The notes below the pieces were generated by a model. It was not told the DNA's origin, searched no databases, and was given only the letters and a program-made list of their open reading frames with translations. The position numbers and the translations under genes were made by a program. 64,000 bases of DNA, from assembly GCA_965197395.1 (NCBI GenBank), contig CBDANB010000006.1, forward strand, positions 620,001 through 684,000. The letters run 5' to 3'. Below, piece after piece: positions 27,409 through 36,237 of this stretch. Position 1 is the stretch's first letter. Each line of letters opens with the position of its first letter. The stretch is from CAZYFH01 sp965197395 (GTDB lineage Bacteria; Acidobacteriota; Vicinamibacteria; Vicinamibacterales; UBA8438).

Positions 27409-28812
27409 TCACGAATCGACAGTCGCGCGCGCCCGCCTGCGAAACACTACGTAGACCGGCAATCCGGCCGCGATCACGACAAGACCCGCGCCCGAGGCCG
27501 CCGGTTCGCGCCAGACCTGGTTCACCAGCATCGCAAAGCTGGCCGCGACGAAGAACAGCGGCGCAACCGGATAACCCCACGCTCGAAACGGGCGCGCGGC
27601 GGACGGCAGACGCCAACGCAGGACGAACAGCGCACTCACGGCAACTCCTGAGAAGAGGACGACGGCGAAGCCGGTATACAGCAGCAGCTGGTCGAACGTA
27701 CCGGCCAGGACGAGCACGCCGCTCCATGCGCTTTGCGCGAGGATCGCCGTCACCGGGGCGCGGAATCTCGGGTGCACCCGCGCCGCCGATTCGAAGAACT
27801 GGCCATCGCGCGCCATCGCATAATAGACGCGCGGGCCCGCGAGCACCATCGCGCTGATGCTCGCCGCGATCATGACGACGGACGCGGCGGCCAGCGGCGC
27901 GGACACGAGCGGCCCGAACAGCCGCTCGGCCGCGACATCCACCACACGCACGTCGACCGCCCCGAGTTCGCCGATCGGCAGCGCATACACATACAAGACG
28001 TTGAGGAGCAGATAGATGACCACCACCGCCGCCGTGCCAACGGCCATCGCGATCGGCACGTTGCGACCCGGCTCGCGTATCTCCTCAGCGACATAGGCCG
28101 CGGCGTTCCAGCCCGAGAAGCTGAACATGATCGGGATGAGCGCGAGCAGCCAGAGCGACGGCGTCACCGGTCCGGACGCCATCGTAAAATGGGCGGCCGA
28201 GCCGTCGCCGAGCGTGAAGCCGAGCGCCACGAGCGCCACGAGCACAGCCACCTTCGCCCCGGCCAGCAGGTTCTGGATGACCCGACCCGGACCAAGTCCC
28301 GCGACATGCACACCTGTCAACGCCGCGAGCGCGGTCAGTGCGATCAGCGACTGCGGCGACACGGTGAGTGTGACGAACGGCAGCGGCAGCTCGGCGATCG
28401 GGGTCGTGTCGCCGGCAGCCGGGATGAACCTCCCCAGGTAGCTGGCCAGTCCCACGGCGCCCGCGGCAATCGCCCCCGAGAAGCCGGCGACGAGGGAGGT
28501 CCAACCGGTGAGAAATCCGGCCAGATTGCCGAACGCCTCCCGGAGGTAGACGTATTCACCCCCCGCGCGGGGACGCAGCGCGGCGAGCTCCGCGTACGCC
28601 ATGGCCCCGGCGAAAGCCAACAACCCGCCGGTCAGCCAGACGGCCAGCATGGCGCCGACGCTCGGAACCCACTGTGCAATCAGCGCCGGGACGAGAAAGA
28701 TCCCGCTCCCGATGACGTTGGAGACGATGATGGCGGCGCCGTCGAGCGGCCCGAGCCGCCGATCGAGCGAGGGGGAGGCGTCAACCGCTGCGGCGGGGAT
28801 AGAGCGAGGCAC
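27409..28812 (-). CDS. APC superfamily amino acid permease
   Basis: 467 residues with ~12 hydrophobic helices. The first helix carries the substrate-binding GSGIF motif (NVIGSGIFLVPALI) and the Glu/Gly-rich EYVYLREAFG follows TM3. The pattern resembles the LAT/AAT branch of the APC superfamily (amino acid or polyamine uptake across the inner membrane). The start is GTG 28812. No biosynthetic neighbour indicates the substrate. The ~80 bp between this gene and hslV contains only short direct repeats (GGTTCAGGGTTCAGGG type). Confidence 0.88.
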   Translation of the reverse strand: MPRSIPAAAVDASPSLDRRLGPLDGAAIIVSNVIGSGIFLVPALIAQWVPSVGAMLAVWLTGGLLAFAGAMAYAELAALRPRAGGEYVYLREAFGNLAGFLTGWTSLVAGFSGAIAAGAVGLASYLGRFIPAAGDTTPIAELPLPFVTLTVSPQSLIALTALAALTGVHVAGLGPGRVIQNLLAGAKVAVLVALVALGFTLGDGSAAHFTMASGPVTPSLWLLALIPIMFSFSGWNAAAYVAEEIREPGRNVPIAMAVGTAAVVVIYLLLNVLYVYALPIGELGAVDVRVVDVAAERLFGPLVSAPLAAASVVMIAASISAMVLAGPRVYYAMARDGQFFESAARVHPRFRAPVTAILAQSAWSGVLVLAGTFDQLLLYTGFAVVLFSGVAVSALFVLRWRLPSAARPFRAWGYPVAPLFFVAASFAMLVNQVWREPAASGAGLVVIAAGLPVYVVFRRRARATVDS

Positions 28813-28860
28813 CGTGACGGGGCGCGCGCGGTCCGTGGTCCACCTCGCGGAACGGCGCCG

Positions 28861-29427
28861 CTATTGCGCCAGCAACCGCCGGTCGATCTGGTATTCGCCC
28901 AGCTTCGCCCATTGGTCAGCCCGGTGTTTGGCAAACAGCTCAACCTTGACGTCGACGAAGTCGCGATGCTGCAACATGTCGCCACGTGGTTGCTCGCCCG
29001 TGTAACCGAGGGCCGATTCCATCGTGAACGGGCCGACAGCGGCGCCCGGGTCCATGCCGCGTCGGTTCACCGCGCGCACCAGCGCGCTCCCCCATTCCTG
29101 CACCTCGCCGGCGCACGTCCCGGCGGCCGGGTCGGCGGGCGAGGCCTCGGACACCGGCGCCGACTGCCCCTCGTAGGAGGTCATGCAGCGCCGGAAGACG
29201 CCGTTCAGTTGCAGCGTGCGCACCCGATCGTCGGAGACGTTCTCGAGCCGGAACGAGATCGTCGGCACGAGCTTGTTCCGACCGAGGTCATCGAACCCGG
29301 CGTCGAGCCAGCCGGTCGTGATCTCGGTGACGTCGAGCGCGCGTGGGACATCGAGCTCGGTGCAGCCCGCAGCGAAGCAGGCGACGACGATCGTCAGGCC
29401 TCGAAGGCGGTCGCGCTGCAGCATCAT
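28861..29427 (-). CDS. Putative lipoprotein of unknown function
   Basis: 188 residues. An N-terminal hydrophobic stretch ends in the lipobox FAAGC (Cys ~22), followed by TELDVPRALDVTEITTGWLDAG. The rest resembles a beta-sandwich with an N-terminal FxLEN-VSDDRVRTLQLNGVFRR motif reminiscent of DUF-type late-embryogenesis or LEA-like fold proteins. No active-site motif was seen. It precedes the permease gene by 48 bp. Likely function: membrane-anchored accessory protein; not assignable. Confidence 0.6.
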   Translation of the reverse strand: MMLQRDRLRGLTIVVACFAAGCTELDVPRALDVTEITTGWLDAGFDDLGRNKLVPTISFRLENVSDDRVRTLQLNGVFRRCMTSYEGQSAPVSEASPADPAAGTCAGEVQEWGSALVRAVNRRGMDPGAAVGPFTMESALGYTGEQPRGDMLQHRDFVDVKVELFAKHRADQWAKLGEYQIDRRLLAQ

Positions 29428-29530
29428 GGGATCTTAACCCCAAAGGTCAGCCACCGACAGCTCTCAGCGCCGCGTCCCCCAGACGGCAGACCTATCGCGC
29501 CCGCCGGTCTGGCCGAGGCGCGCGCATCGA

Positions 29531-30370
29531 TCAGAAACCGGTGGACTCGACTCGGTTTCGGGCTTCGGGTCGGGTCAGTCGCCCCTCGCGCAGCGCGTTC
29601 ACGTCCCCGGCGCGGATACGGATTTGACCGTCGCGACCGCTCACGCTGCGCACGTCACGGGCCGCCACGGTGAGCCATTCGTCCTCGTCGAGCATCGCGC
29701 TCACGGCGCCGCCGTAGGACAAGATCGCGTCGGTCAACGACACGCGCAGCGCCTGATGATAGGCCCGCTGCGGGTCGACCCCAGCGTCGGCGCTCGCCAC
29801 CTGCGGCGCCACGGACGTCTCTCCGTTTCGATCCGATCGCCGGGAAGCCGAGGTGGGCAACGGTCCGCCAAACCGGACCCGCGAGGCGGGCGTAGCCGAA
29901 CGGAACCCCTGCTCCACGTCGAGGAGCGCCTGCTCCAGCGACGACCCCAGGTCGCCCATGCGTTGGAGTCGGCGCAAGGTCTCGAACGCGGCGTCCATGT
30001 TCATCTCGAACGGGTCGAGCCGCTGCATCGACCAGAGGATGCTGCGACGGAGCACGGGGAACTCGACGTCGAAGAAGAGCCCGTAGTCGGGGAGCCGAAA
30101 ACCGCGCACCTGAATCGGCCCCGCGAAGAGCACGAGACCGGGCGCAGACGATGGCAGCTGCAACTCGACCGCGCGCGCGCTGCTGTTCACGGCTTGGGTC
30201 AGCGCCTGTTCCAGCAGTTGTACCTGCTCGTGCATCAGCGTCTGCTCGCGCGCCTCAGGTGCGGCTTCTGGCCGCGGCGGCTGCCCCGCGACCGGCACCG
30301 CCGCGACCAACGCTGCCAATACGAGTGGCAATGGCGTGATTCGTGCCCCGTGCCCCATGCGTGCCCTCAT
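29531..30370 (-). CDS. Secreted protein of unknown function in a sigma/anti-sigma operon
   Basis: 279 residues. The N-terminus has a signal peptide (ITPLPLVLAALVAAVPVAGQ); the rest is mixed helix/strand with Ser/Arg-rich linker around residue 180. It begins 3 bp after the anti-sigma gene stop, so it is almost certainly co-expressed with the ECF sigma factor. A periplasmic stress or regulatory role is plausible from context only. No family recognised. Confidence 0.6.
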   Translation of the reverse strand: MRARMGHGARITPLPLVLAALVAAVPVAGQPPRPEAAPEAREQTLMHEQVQLLEQALTQAVNSSARAVELQLPSSAPGLVLFAGPIQVRGFRLPDYGLFFDVEFPVLRRSILWSMQRLDPFEMNMDAAFETLRRLQRMGDLGSSLEQALLDVEQGFRSATPASRVRFGGPLPTSASRRSDRNGETSVAPQVASADAGVDPQRAYHQALRVSLTDAILSYGGAVSAMLDEDEWLTVAARDVRSVSGRDGQIRIRAGDVNALREGRLTRPEARNRVESTGF

Positions 30371-30373
30371 TTC

Positions 30374-31138
30374 CTACCGCCCCGAGACGCGGACGAGATA
30401 GTCCGCCAGACTCCCGAACTCCTGCTGAAGCCGCAGCTGATCCTCCCGCCGCTGGAGGTCGAACTCCTGGGCCAGTGTCAGGAGCCCCGACGCGAATTCC
30501 TGCTGTTGACGCTGCTCGCTCTCCCCAATGAGGATCTGGATTCGTCTCAGCAGCTCTTCGCCGGACGCATTCTCGACCGCCGGTCCGGACGCCGCCGCGA
30601 CCCCCGGACGCGCGTTCGTGCGATCGGGCTCGACCCGTCCGGCGATGAGCTCCGCGCGCAGCGCGCCTTCGAGTGCCGCCAGCTCGGCGCGCCACGGGGG
30701 GGGCGCGGCGAGCGCTCGTTCCCCACCCTCGTCCGCCCGCGTCAGGCCAACCGCGGCGGGCGGCTCCGTCCAACCCATCCTGAAGGCGAAACCGTCATTG
30801 CTCCAGCGAACTTCGACGCTGGCGATAGCGACCGCCGCGAGGAGGACCAGTGCCGCCGCCGTGGCGAGCCCCCACGCTGGCTGCATCGAGCGACGCCACC
30901 ACGACCGCGCCGCGCGATCCGTGTCCGCTGACACGACCGCGAATCCGGGCGCCGGCCCAGGCTCTGTCCACTCCCCCAGCGCCCCCCGTACCGACCCAAG
31001 CGCATCGACCTCCGCCGCGCAGCTCTCGCACGCACGCACGTGCGCCTCGAATCGCTCCCGGTCACCCGGCTCGCACTCGCCGTACAGATAGGCGACGAGG
31101 GTGTCCTTTTCGTCGCAGATAGGCACTGAGTCCATCAT
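30374..31138 (-). CDS. Anti-sigma factor with zinc-finger N-terminus (RseA/ZAS type)
   Basis: 254 residues from ATG 31138, whose ATG overlaps the sigma gene stop (TGATGATG). The N-terminal ~50 residues contain the zinc anti-sigma motif HxxxCxxC (HVRACESCAAEV) downstream of a paired upstream Cys. A single transmembrane helix (~residues 110-130, LATAAALVLLAAVAIAS) then leads to a periplasmic Glu/Gln-rich coiled-coil region. It should hold the adjacent ECF sigma at the membrane until a signal arrives. Location and pairing make the role likely; the signal is unknown. Confidence 0.82.
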   Translation of the reverse strand: MMDSVPICDEKDTLVAYLYGECEPGDRERFEAHVRACESCAAEVDALGSVRGALGEWTEPGPAPGFAVVSADTDRAARSWWRRSMQPAWGLATAAALVLLAAVAIASVEVRWSNDGFAFRMGWTEPPAAVGLTRADEGGERALAAPPPWRAELAALEGALRAELIAGRVEPDRTNARPGVAAASGPAVENASGEELLRRIQILIGESEQRQQQEFASGLLTLAQEFDLQRREDQLRLQQEFGSLADYLVRVSGR

Positions 31139-31818
31139 CGCTCCCGGGCTATCCGAGGATAGGGCTTTCGGCCGTGCGCTGGCAACGCGGCCGCCGCATT
31201 CAGGCCGCAGCGCTCGATGTGAGCGCGCAGCACGCTGAGCCCCTGATACAACCGCGTCTTCACGGTGCTGAGCGGACACTCCTGGAGGTCCGCGATCTCC
31301 TGAAACGTCAGACCGTGAAACTCCTTCAAGACGATGGCGGTCCGCTGCTCGGCGGGCAACGTTGCCATCAACTTCTCGACGGCACGGCCGAGGTCACGCC
31401 GCACGATGAGATCCTCGGCGGTCTCGCGCACCGGGTCGATGAGCCCCCGCTCCTGCTGCTCGAGATCGTCGGGAGGCTGTACGACCGTTGCGCGCCGCTC
31501 GCGTCGGATCCAGTCGCGACACAGGTTGAGGGCGATCCGGTAGAGCCACGACGAGAACTTCGCCTCTCCCTTGAACCCCTTGATCGCCCGAAACGCCCGC
31601 AGGAACGCCTCCTGGCTGACGTCGCGCGCATCCTCCTCGCGTCCGAGCACCCGGTAGGCCAGCGCATAAATCGGACGTTCCCAGCGGATCACCAGCTGGT
31701 TGAACGCATCGGTATCGCCGCCTGCCGCGAGTGCCACGAGTTGCTCGTCGGTCGTCTGCATCGGCGCCGCCGGGGCCGGGCGAGCACCCCCTGCTCCATT
31801 AGACGGTGAAAGCGCCAT
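31135..31818 (-). CDS. ECF (RpoE-type) RNA polymerase sigma factor
   Basis: 227 residues. Sigma region 2 contains DTDAFNQLVIRWERPIYALAYRVLG and DVSQEAFLRAFRAI; region 4 carries LPAEQRTAIVLKEFHGLTFQEIA with the recognition helix TVKTRLYQGLSVLR. There is no region 3 or 1. It would direct transcription in response to envelope or oxidative stress, held in check by the overlapping anti-sigma gene. The rest of its operon encodes an anti-sigma and a secreted protein, all with 1-4 bp spacing. Confidence 0.9.
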   Translation of the reverse strand: MALSPSNGAGGARPAPAAPMQTTDEQLVALAAGGDTDAFNQLVIRWERPIYALAYRVLGREEDARDVSQEAFLRAFRAIKGFKGEAKFSSWLYRIALNLCRDWIRRERRATVVQPPDDLEQQERGLIDPVRETAEDLIVRRDLGRAVEKLMATLPAEQRTAIVLKEFHGLTFQEIADLQECPLSTVKTRLYQGLSVLRAHIERCGLNAAAALPAHGRKPYPRIARER

Positions 31819-31998
31819 TCCAGTCGCCGTTCGGTGGCGATCGCCTTAACTCTTTTCGTATGAAAGTATTACGCTTAACTGAAAATGCGTCACGAGCGGT
31901 CGCCTGCCTCGGTGACTCGGCAAACGCCACCGTCCACCGCCGTGGGCGAACTCGAGATCCACCGCCGCGTCCTGCGTCTCCCCTGGCTGCGCCGTCGC
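31819..31998. other. Divergent intergenic region between the ECF operon and the HTH-REC gene
   Basis: The part near 31850-31890 is AT-richer than its surroundings and could hold the ECF operon promoter on the minus strand. I see no confident hexamers or repeats there. No gene was found. Confidence 0.35.
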
Positions 31999-32039
31999 GT
32001 GACAAGCTCGGCCAGAATCGCTACAGTGAAACCGGTTTC
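31999..32039 (+). promoter_or_regulatory. Promoter with palindromic operator for the HTH-REC regulator
   Basis: GTGACA (31999-32004) and TACAGT (32022-32027) are 17 bp apart. Immediately downstream lies the perfect 12-bp palindrome GAAACCGGTTTC (32028-32039), which would overlap the expected transcription start and sits 5 bp before the ATG. The geometry suits repression by a dimeric regulator, plausibly the encoded protein itself. No separate Shine-Dalgarno is seen. Confidence 0.5.
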
Positions 32040-32044
32040 TGGGC

Positions 32045-32653
32045 ATGATTGACGAAGCGTTTCTGACCACGGAGGAGGTCCTCGAGTATCTGCAGGTCAA
32101 TCTGCGGACCGTGTATCGGCTCATCAAGGCAGGTAAGATCCCTGCGGTCCGCGTCGGACGCCAGTGGCGGTTTCGCAAGAGCGACATCGACGCCTGGCTC
32201 GAGAGCCAGCGCACGCGCAGCGTCCGGCCCGCCGTCGCGGCGTCGTCGACCGCTGCGCCAGCCAACGATGTCGGGGCCGGCCCGCCCGTCGGGCGGCCAC
32301 GCGTGCTGGTCGTCGATGACGAGGAGAGCATCCGAGACCTCCTCTCGAAGACGCTCGCGTTGGCGGATTACGACGTCGACGTGGCACCCGATGGCCGTTC
32401 GGCGCTCGAGCGCATGCGGCTCTTCAACTATGACCTGCTCATCACCGACCTGAAGATGCCCGGGATGGACGGTCTGACCGTGATTCACGAGGCGCGGCGG
32501 CTCAGCTCGGACCTGCCCGTGATTATCATCACGGGGTTCTCGACCGAAGCCAGCGCGATCGAGGCGGCCAACCTCGGCGTGGCCGGCTACCTGACCAAGC
32601 CCTTCAAGGTCCCCAAGGTGCTGGCGGTGGCCGCCAGGGCCCTGGGCGAATGA
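32045..32653 (+). CDS. Excisionase-type helix-turn-helix fused to a response-regulator receiver
   Basis: 202 residues. Residues ~5-55 form an excisionase/MerR-like HTH (LTTEEVLEYLQVNLRTVYRLIKAGKIP, then WRFRKSDIDAWL). A Ser/Ala/Pro linker leads to a receiver domain at ~85-200 with acidic pair DD (91-92), phospho-acceptor Asp135 in ITDLKMPGMDG, a T-x-S switch and Lys in YLTKPFK. Putting an AlpA/excisionase HTH in front of REC reverses the usual REC-output order. It probably works as a phosphorylation-controlled repressor or nucleoid-type switch. The kinase partner is unknown; the NtrB gene lies 2.3 kb downstream. Confidence 0.85.
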   Translation: MIDEAFLTTEEVLEYLQVNLRTVYRLIKAGKIPAVRVGRQWRFRKSDIDAWLESQRTRSVRPAVAASSTAAPANDVGAGPPVGRPRVLVVDDEESIRDLLSKTLALADYDVDVAPDGRSALERMRLFNYDLLITDLKMPGMDGLTVIHEARRLSSDLPVIIITGFSTEASAIEAANLGVAGYLTKPFKVPKVLAVAARALGE

Positions 32654-32692
32654 TCCCGGCGTTCTCCGGTGTCCGCGCCGGGGGCGCGTTCA

Positions 32693-32714
32693 TAGCGCAG
32701 GCCTTCAGGCCCGC
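32693..32714. repeat. AQAFRPA-type dispersed palindrome, copy 1 (partial)
   Basis: TAGCGCAGGCCTTCAGGCCC matches the first stem of the elements at 40663-40711 and 52105-52153. It lies between the regulator and the ABC-F gene. The second stem is missing or degenerate. Confidence 0.5.
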
Positions 32715-32757
32715 CCAGGCCGCGCCGCTCATTCAGGACGTGTGAGGCGCGGGAACA

Positions 32758-34782
32758 GTGCTCCAACTCACCGCCCTGCACAAAGCCTTCGGCGAACGCG
32801 TGCTCTTCGATCGGTTGACCTGGCACGTCCAGGCCGGCGATCGCATCGGCCTGTGCGGCCCGAACGGCGCCGGCAAGACAACGCTGCTCCGCATGCTCTC
32901 GGGTGAGGATGCACCGGACGATGGAGCGATCGCACGACCAAACGATCTGACGATCGGCTACCTCCCGCAGGACGGCCTGGCGCACCGCGGGCGCACGCTG
33001 TTCGAAGAGGCACGCCGGGCGTTCGAGCCCGTGCTGGCGCTCCAGGCCGAGATGGCCGATCTCGAGGCGAGTCTCGGCGACGCTGGGATCCCGACCGCAC
33101 GACACGACGCGATGCTGGCCCGCTACAGCGAGGTCCAGGATGCCTTTCAGGCTCAAGACGGGTACGCCATCGACGCCAAGGTCAGCGGCGTGCTCCGCGG
33201 TCTCGGGTTCGCGCCCACCGATCTCGAGCGGGCCACCGACACGTTCTCCGGCGGCTGGCAAATGCGCATCGCACTCGCGAAGCTCCTGCTGCAGCGTCCG
33301 GGGTTGTTGCTGCTCGACGAGCCGACCAATCACCTCGACCTCGACGCCCGGAACTGGCTCGAGGAGTACCTGGCCGCGTACCCGCACGCGGTCGTGCTCG
33401 TGTCGCACGACCGCTATTTCCTCGACACCGTCGTGACCGCCATCGCGGAGGTCGGCATGCGTACGCTGACCACCTACCACGGGACCTACAGCGCCTTTCT
33501 CGTCGAACGCGAGGCGCGGCTCGCGCGCCTGCTCGAAGCCAAACGCCGCCAGGACGAGGAGGTCGCGCGCATGCGCGTCTTTATCGACCGGTTTCGCTAC
33601 CAGGCAACGAAGGCGCGTCAGGTGCAAAGCCGCGTGAAGATGCTGGAGAAGGTCACGCCGATCGAGGTGCCGCTCCAGCGGAAGCGGGTCCATTTCACGT
33701 TCCCGCCCAGCGCGAAAAGCGGCCGGACCGTGATCGAGCTGGCACAGATCGTCAAGCGATACGACGACGTCCATGTGTTCGAGGGCGCCAACGTGCATAT
33801 CGAGCGGGGCGATCGCATCGCCCTGGTCGGCCCCAACGGCGCGGGCAAATCTACGCTGATGCGAATGCTCTCTGGAGTCGAGCCGCCCGACAGCGGCACG
33901 CGAACCGAAGGGCACCAGGTTGTCACGCAGTATTTCGCGCAAGACGAGGCCACCCGTCTCGACGGCGCGCTCACCGTCTACGAAACGCTCGCCGCCGGGT
34001 CGCCGATCGACATGGTGCCGGCGATACGCAACATCCTCGGTGGATTCCTCTTCACCGAAGACGACGTCTACAAGCGCGTGCGCGTCCTCTCGGGCGGAGA
34101 ACGGACCCGCTTAGCCGTGGCGCGGATGCTGCTCCGCCCGTCCAACACGTTACTGCTCGACGAGCCGACGAACCACCTCGACATCGACTCGACCGACGTC
34201 CTACTGGATGCGCTGACCGACTACGGCGGCACGCTGATCTTCGTGTCACACGACCGCTATTTCGTCGACCGGCTGGCGACCAGGGTGCTCGATATCGGTC
34301 GGGGCGACGCGGTGCTCTATCCCGGCACCTACGAGGAGTTCCGGTGGAGCCGCGCCGAGGCCACCGCGGCGAAGGACAAAAAGCCGCGGCGCCCGCGCGG
34401 GGCGTCCACGGCGACACCGCAATCCCGAGGCGGGAACCGGGCGCCGTCGTCACCGACGCGGCAGGCGGCCGACCGCGCGTCGTCGTCACCGAAGCGGCAG
34501 GCGTTCGACCACAAGCGGGAACAGGTCGCCTCCCGCCGGCGCCAGCGGCAGTTCGATGCGTTGCAGGCTCGCATCGCCGAGCTCGAGCGCCGCATCGCGC
34601 AACGTGAGGACGCCGTGCGCGAGGTCGAGATGCAAATGGCGGAGCCCGGGTTCTTCGCCGACGAGTCGGCGGCCGAGCGGGTCACCGCGAAGCACCAGCA
34701 ACTGATGTGGGAAGTCGGCGACCTGATGAACCAGTGGGAGGCGCTCGAACGGGAGGCCGCCGAGCACGCATCGACGGTGTGA
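32758..34782 (+). CDS. ABC-F family ATPase
   Basis: 674 residues from GTG 32758. Two ABC ATPase cassettes share Walker A motifs (GPNGAGKTT, GPNGAGKST), LSGG-like signatures (FSGGW, LSGGE) and Walker B LLDEPTNHLDL / LLDEPTNHLDI. There are no transmembrane segments, and a charged linker joins the cassettes. ABC-F proteins act on translating ribosomes (relief of stalling or antibiotic protection, EttA/Uup/YheS types). A duplicated 12-residue linker segment at 34438-34509 sits after the second cassette, before a coiled-coil C-terminus. The coiled coil resembles Uup/YheS more than EttA. Confidence 0.92.
   Translation: MLQLTALHKAFGERVLFDRLTWHVQAGDRIGLCGPNGAGKTTLLRMLSGEDAPDDGAIARPNDLTIGYLPQDGLAHRGRTLFEEARRAFEPVLALQAEMADLEASLGDAGIPTARHDAMLARYSEVQDAFQAQDGYAIDAKVSGVLRGLGFAPTDLERATDTFSGGWQMRIALAKLLLQRPGLLLLDEPTNHLDLDARNWLEEYLAAYPHAVVLVSHDRYFLDTVVTAIAEVGMRTLTTYHGTYSAFLVEREARLARLLEAKRRQDEEVARMRVFIDRFRYQATKARQVQSRVKMLEKVTPIEVPLQRKRVHFTFPPSAKSGRTVIELAQIVKRYDDVHVFEGANVHIERGDRIALVGPNGAGKSTLMRMLSGVEPPDSGTRTEGHQVVTQYFAQDEATRLDGALTVYETLAAGSPIDMVPAIRNILGGFLFTEDDVYKRVRVLSGGERTRLAVARMLLRPSNTLLLDEPTNHLDIDSTDVLLDALTDYGGTLIFVSHDRYFVDRLATRVLDIGRGDAVLYPGTYEEFRWSRAEATAAKDKKPRRPRGASTATPQSRGGNRAPSSPTRQAADRASSSPKRQAFDHKREQVASRRRQRQFDALQARIAELERRIAQREDAVREVEMQMAEPGFFADESAAERVTAKHQQLMWEVGDLMNQWEALEREAAEHASTV
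34438..34509. repeat. Degenerate 36-bp direct repeat within the ABC-F gene
   Basis: Two in-phase units (34438-34473 and 34474-34509) encode RAPSSPTRQAAD and RASSSPKRQAFD. Copy number is only two, but length and position in a linker match the minisatellites in xerC, trmFO and mrfB. Confidence 0.7.
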
Positions 34783-34922
34783 GGGGACGGCTCGATAGGC
34801 GGCCCCGCGTCGATTCCTCACCTACCAAAACCGTCATCAGATAACACATCTGTAAGATATAGGCTTACGCGAAGCGGCGACTCTGGCCCACATCGCCAAT
34901 GCCTGCAGCCCGTCCTCGCCGA

Positions 34923-34936
34923 GGCACGCCGTTTGC
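34923..34936 (+). promoter_or_regulatory. Sigma-54 (-24/-12) promoter upstream of the NtrB-like kinase
   Basis: GGCACG(N4)TTGC with the diagnostic GG at 34923-34924 and GC at 34935-34936, exactly 10 bp apart. It lies 40 bp before the kinase start, so the transcription start would fall near 34948. A sigma-54 promoter needs an NtrC-type activator, and the activator gene adjoining the kinase is interrupted. The rest of the 193-bp gap (34783-34975) holds no gene. Confidence 0.7.
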
Positions 34937-34975
34937 CTCAGGGATCACGAGATTGTCACCTGACGTCCCGTTCTG

Positions 34976-36193
34976 ATGGGTGACAACGAGACACACGTGA
35001 CAAAACCTAGTCGCAAGCGGAACCCGACCGAGGGGCCACTCAGGCCTCCGCCCGACCAGCCCTCTCCCGAGGCTGGGGATGAGTTCTACCGGGACATGGT
35101 CTGGAGCATGCGCAACGGGGTCATTGCGATTCGGCCCGACGACACCGTCATCGTCGTCAACGACATCGCGTATCGCATCCTCGGCTTGACGCCGGAGACC
35201 GCCGATGTGGGCCGCCCGTTCAGTGAGGTCCTCAGCGACGCGCCAGAAATCGCCCAGGTCCTCGCATCGGCGTTCGACTTGAGTCACCTGCCCAACCGCG
35301 CGGAGCTCAGGCTCCAGGCGTCGGGCCGGGTCATCGGCTACACGTTGTCGCGCGTCGTTGACCGCTCCGGCAGGCTGTCGGGGGCAGCCCTCTTCTTCAA
35401 GGACTTGACCCGGGTGGAGCGGATTGAGGAACGCGAGCGGCTGCGTGACCGCCTGGCAGCGCTGGGTGAGATGGCCGCCGCCATCGCGCACGAGGTCAAG
35501 AACCCCCTGGCCGGCATCCAGGTGACGGCCGGCGTGCTGAAGCGGCAGTTCTCGGACTCGACCGATGCACAGGAGTTGCTGGCCGACATCATCAACGAAG
35601 CGAAGATGGCCAACACAATCGTCGTCGAAGTGCTCGAATTCGTCCGGCCCATCAGCCTCCAGGTCGAACGCACCTCGGTGCCAGACGTGCTGCGCGACGC
35701 GATCGTGCGGTCCGATGGACACGGCACGCGCGGACAGGTCGACATCGTCACGCGCGTCGACGACGCGCTCCCCGAGATCCAGGGCGACCACATGCAGCTC
35801 CGCCAGCTGTTCACCAACCTCCTCATCAATGCGTTCGAAGCACTCGACGGCCGTGGTCTCATCACCCTGGCCGCCCGGTTTATGCCGAGCGACGAAGATC
35901 CGGCGGCGGCGCTGGAGACGCCGGATACCGGCGGGTCCATCGTCATCGAGGTGGACGACAACGGGCCTGGTATCCCGTTGGACGTCACGGAGAAGATCTT
36001 CAGCCCATTCTTTACGACCAAGCCCCGGGGCTCTGGTCTTGGCCTGGCCATCGTCCGAAAGATTGTCGATGCGCACGACGGGCGGATCGACGTGCGCCGG
36101 CGGTCTGACGGCGGCACGCGCTTTCAGATCACGTTGCCGGTCGCGGGTGAGTTCGAGGACGGATCACGCCGTGGTGACCGCGGCGTCCATTGA
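34976..36193 (+). CDS. NtrB-type PAS sensor histidine kinase
   Basis: 405 residues, no membrane helix, so cytosolic. A PAS domain (~40-145: SMRNGVIAIRPDDTVIVVNDIAYRILG) is followed by the HisKA dimerisation helix with phospho-His172 in AHEVKNPLAG. HATPase_c motifs follow in order: N-box NLLINAFEAL, G1 DDNGPGI, F-box FSPFFTTK and G2 GSGLGLAIV. It should phosphorylate the NtrC-like regulator encoded just downstream. The sigma-54 promoter and partner gene form a possible autoregulatory loop. Gene intact; its partner is not. Confidence 0.9.
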   Translation: MGDNETHVTKPSRKRNPTEGPLRPPPDQPSPEAGDEFYRDMVWSMRNGVIAIRPDDTVIVVNDIAYRILGLTPETADVGRPFSEVLSDAPEIAQVLASAFDLSHLPNRAELRLQASGRVIGYTLSRVVDRSGRLSGAALFFKDLTRVERIEERERLRDRLAALGEMAAAIAHEVKNPLAGIQVTAGVLKRQFSDSTDAQELLADIINEAKMANTIVVEVLEFVRPISLQVERTSVPDVLRDAIVRSDGHGTRGQVDIVTRVDDALPEIQGDHMQLRQLFTNLLINAFEALDGRGLITLAARFMPSDEDPAAALETPDTGGSIVIEVDDNGPGIPLDVTEKIFSPFFTTKPRGSGLGLAIVRKIVDAHDGRIDVRRRSDGGTRFQITLPVAGEFEDGSRRGDRGVH

Positions 36194-36237
36194 GAACGGC
36201 ACCGAACGCCCGACTGTGCGATGCACGAGGAGAACCC

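Noticed and set aside
27733..29673. 646-codon plus-strand ORF
   Set aside because: Antisense to the permease and lipoprotein genes, composition of a shadow frame.
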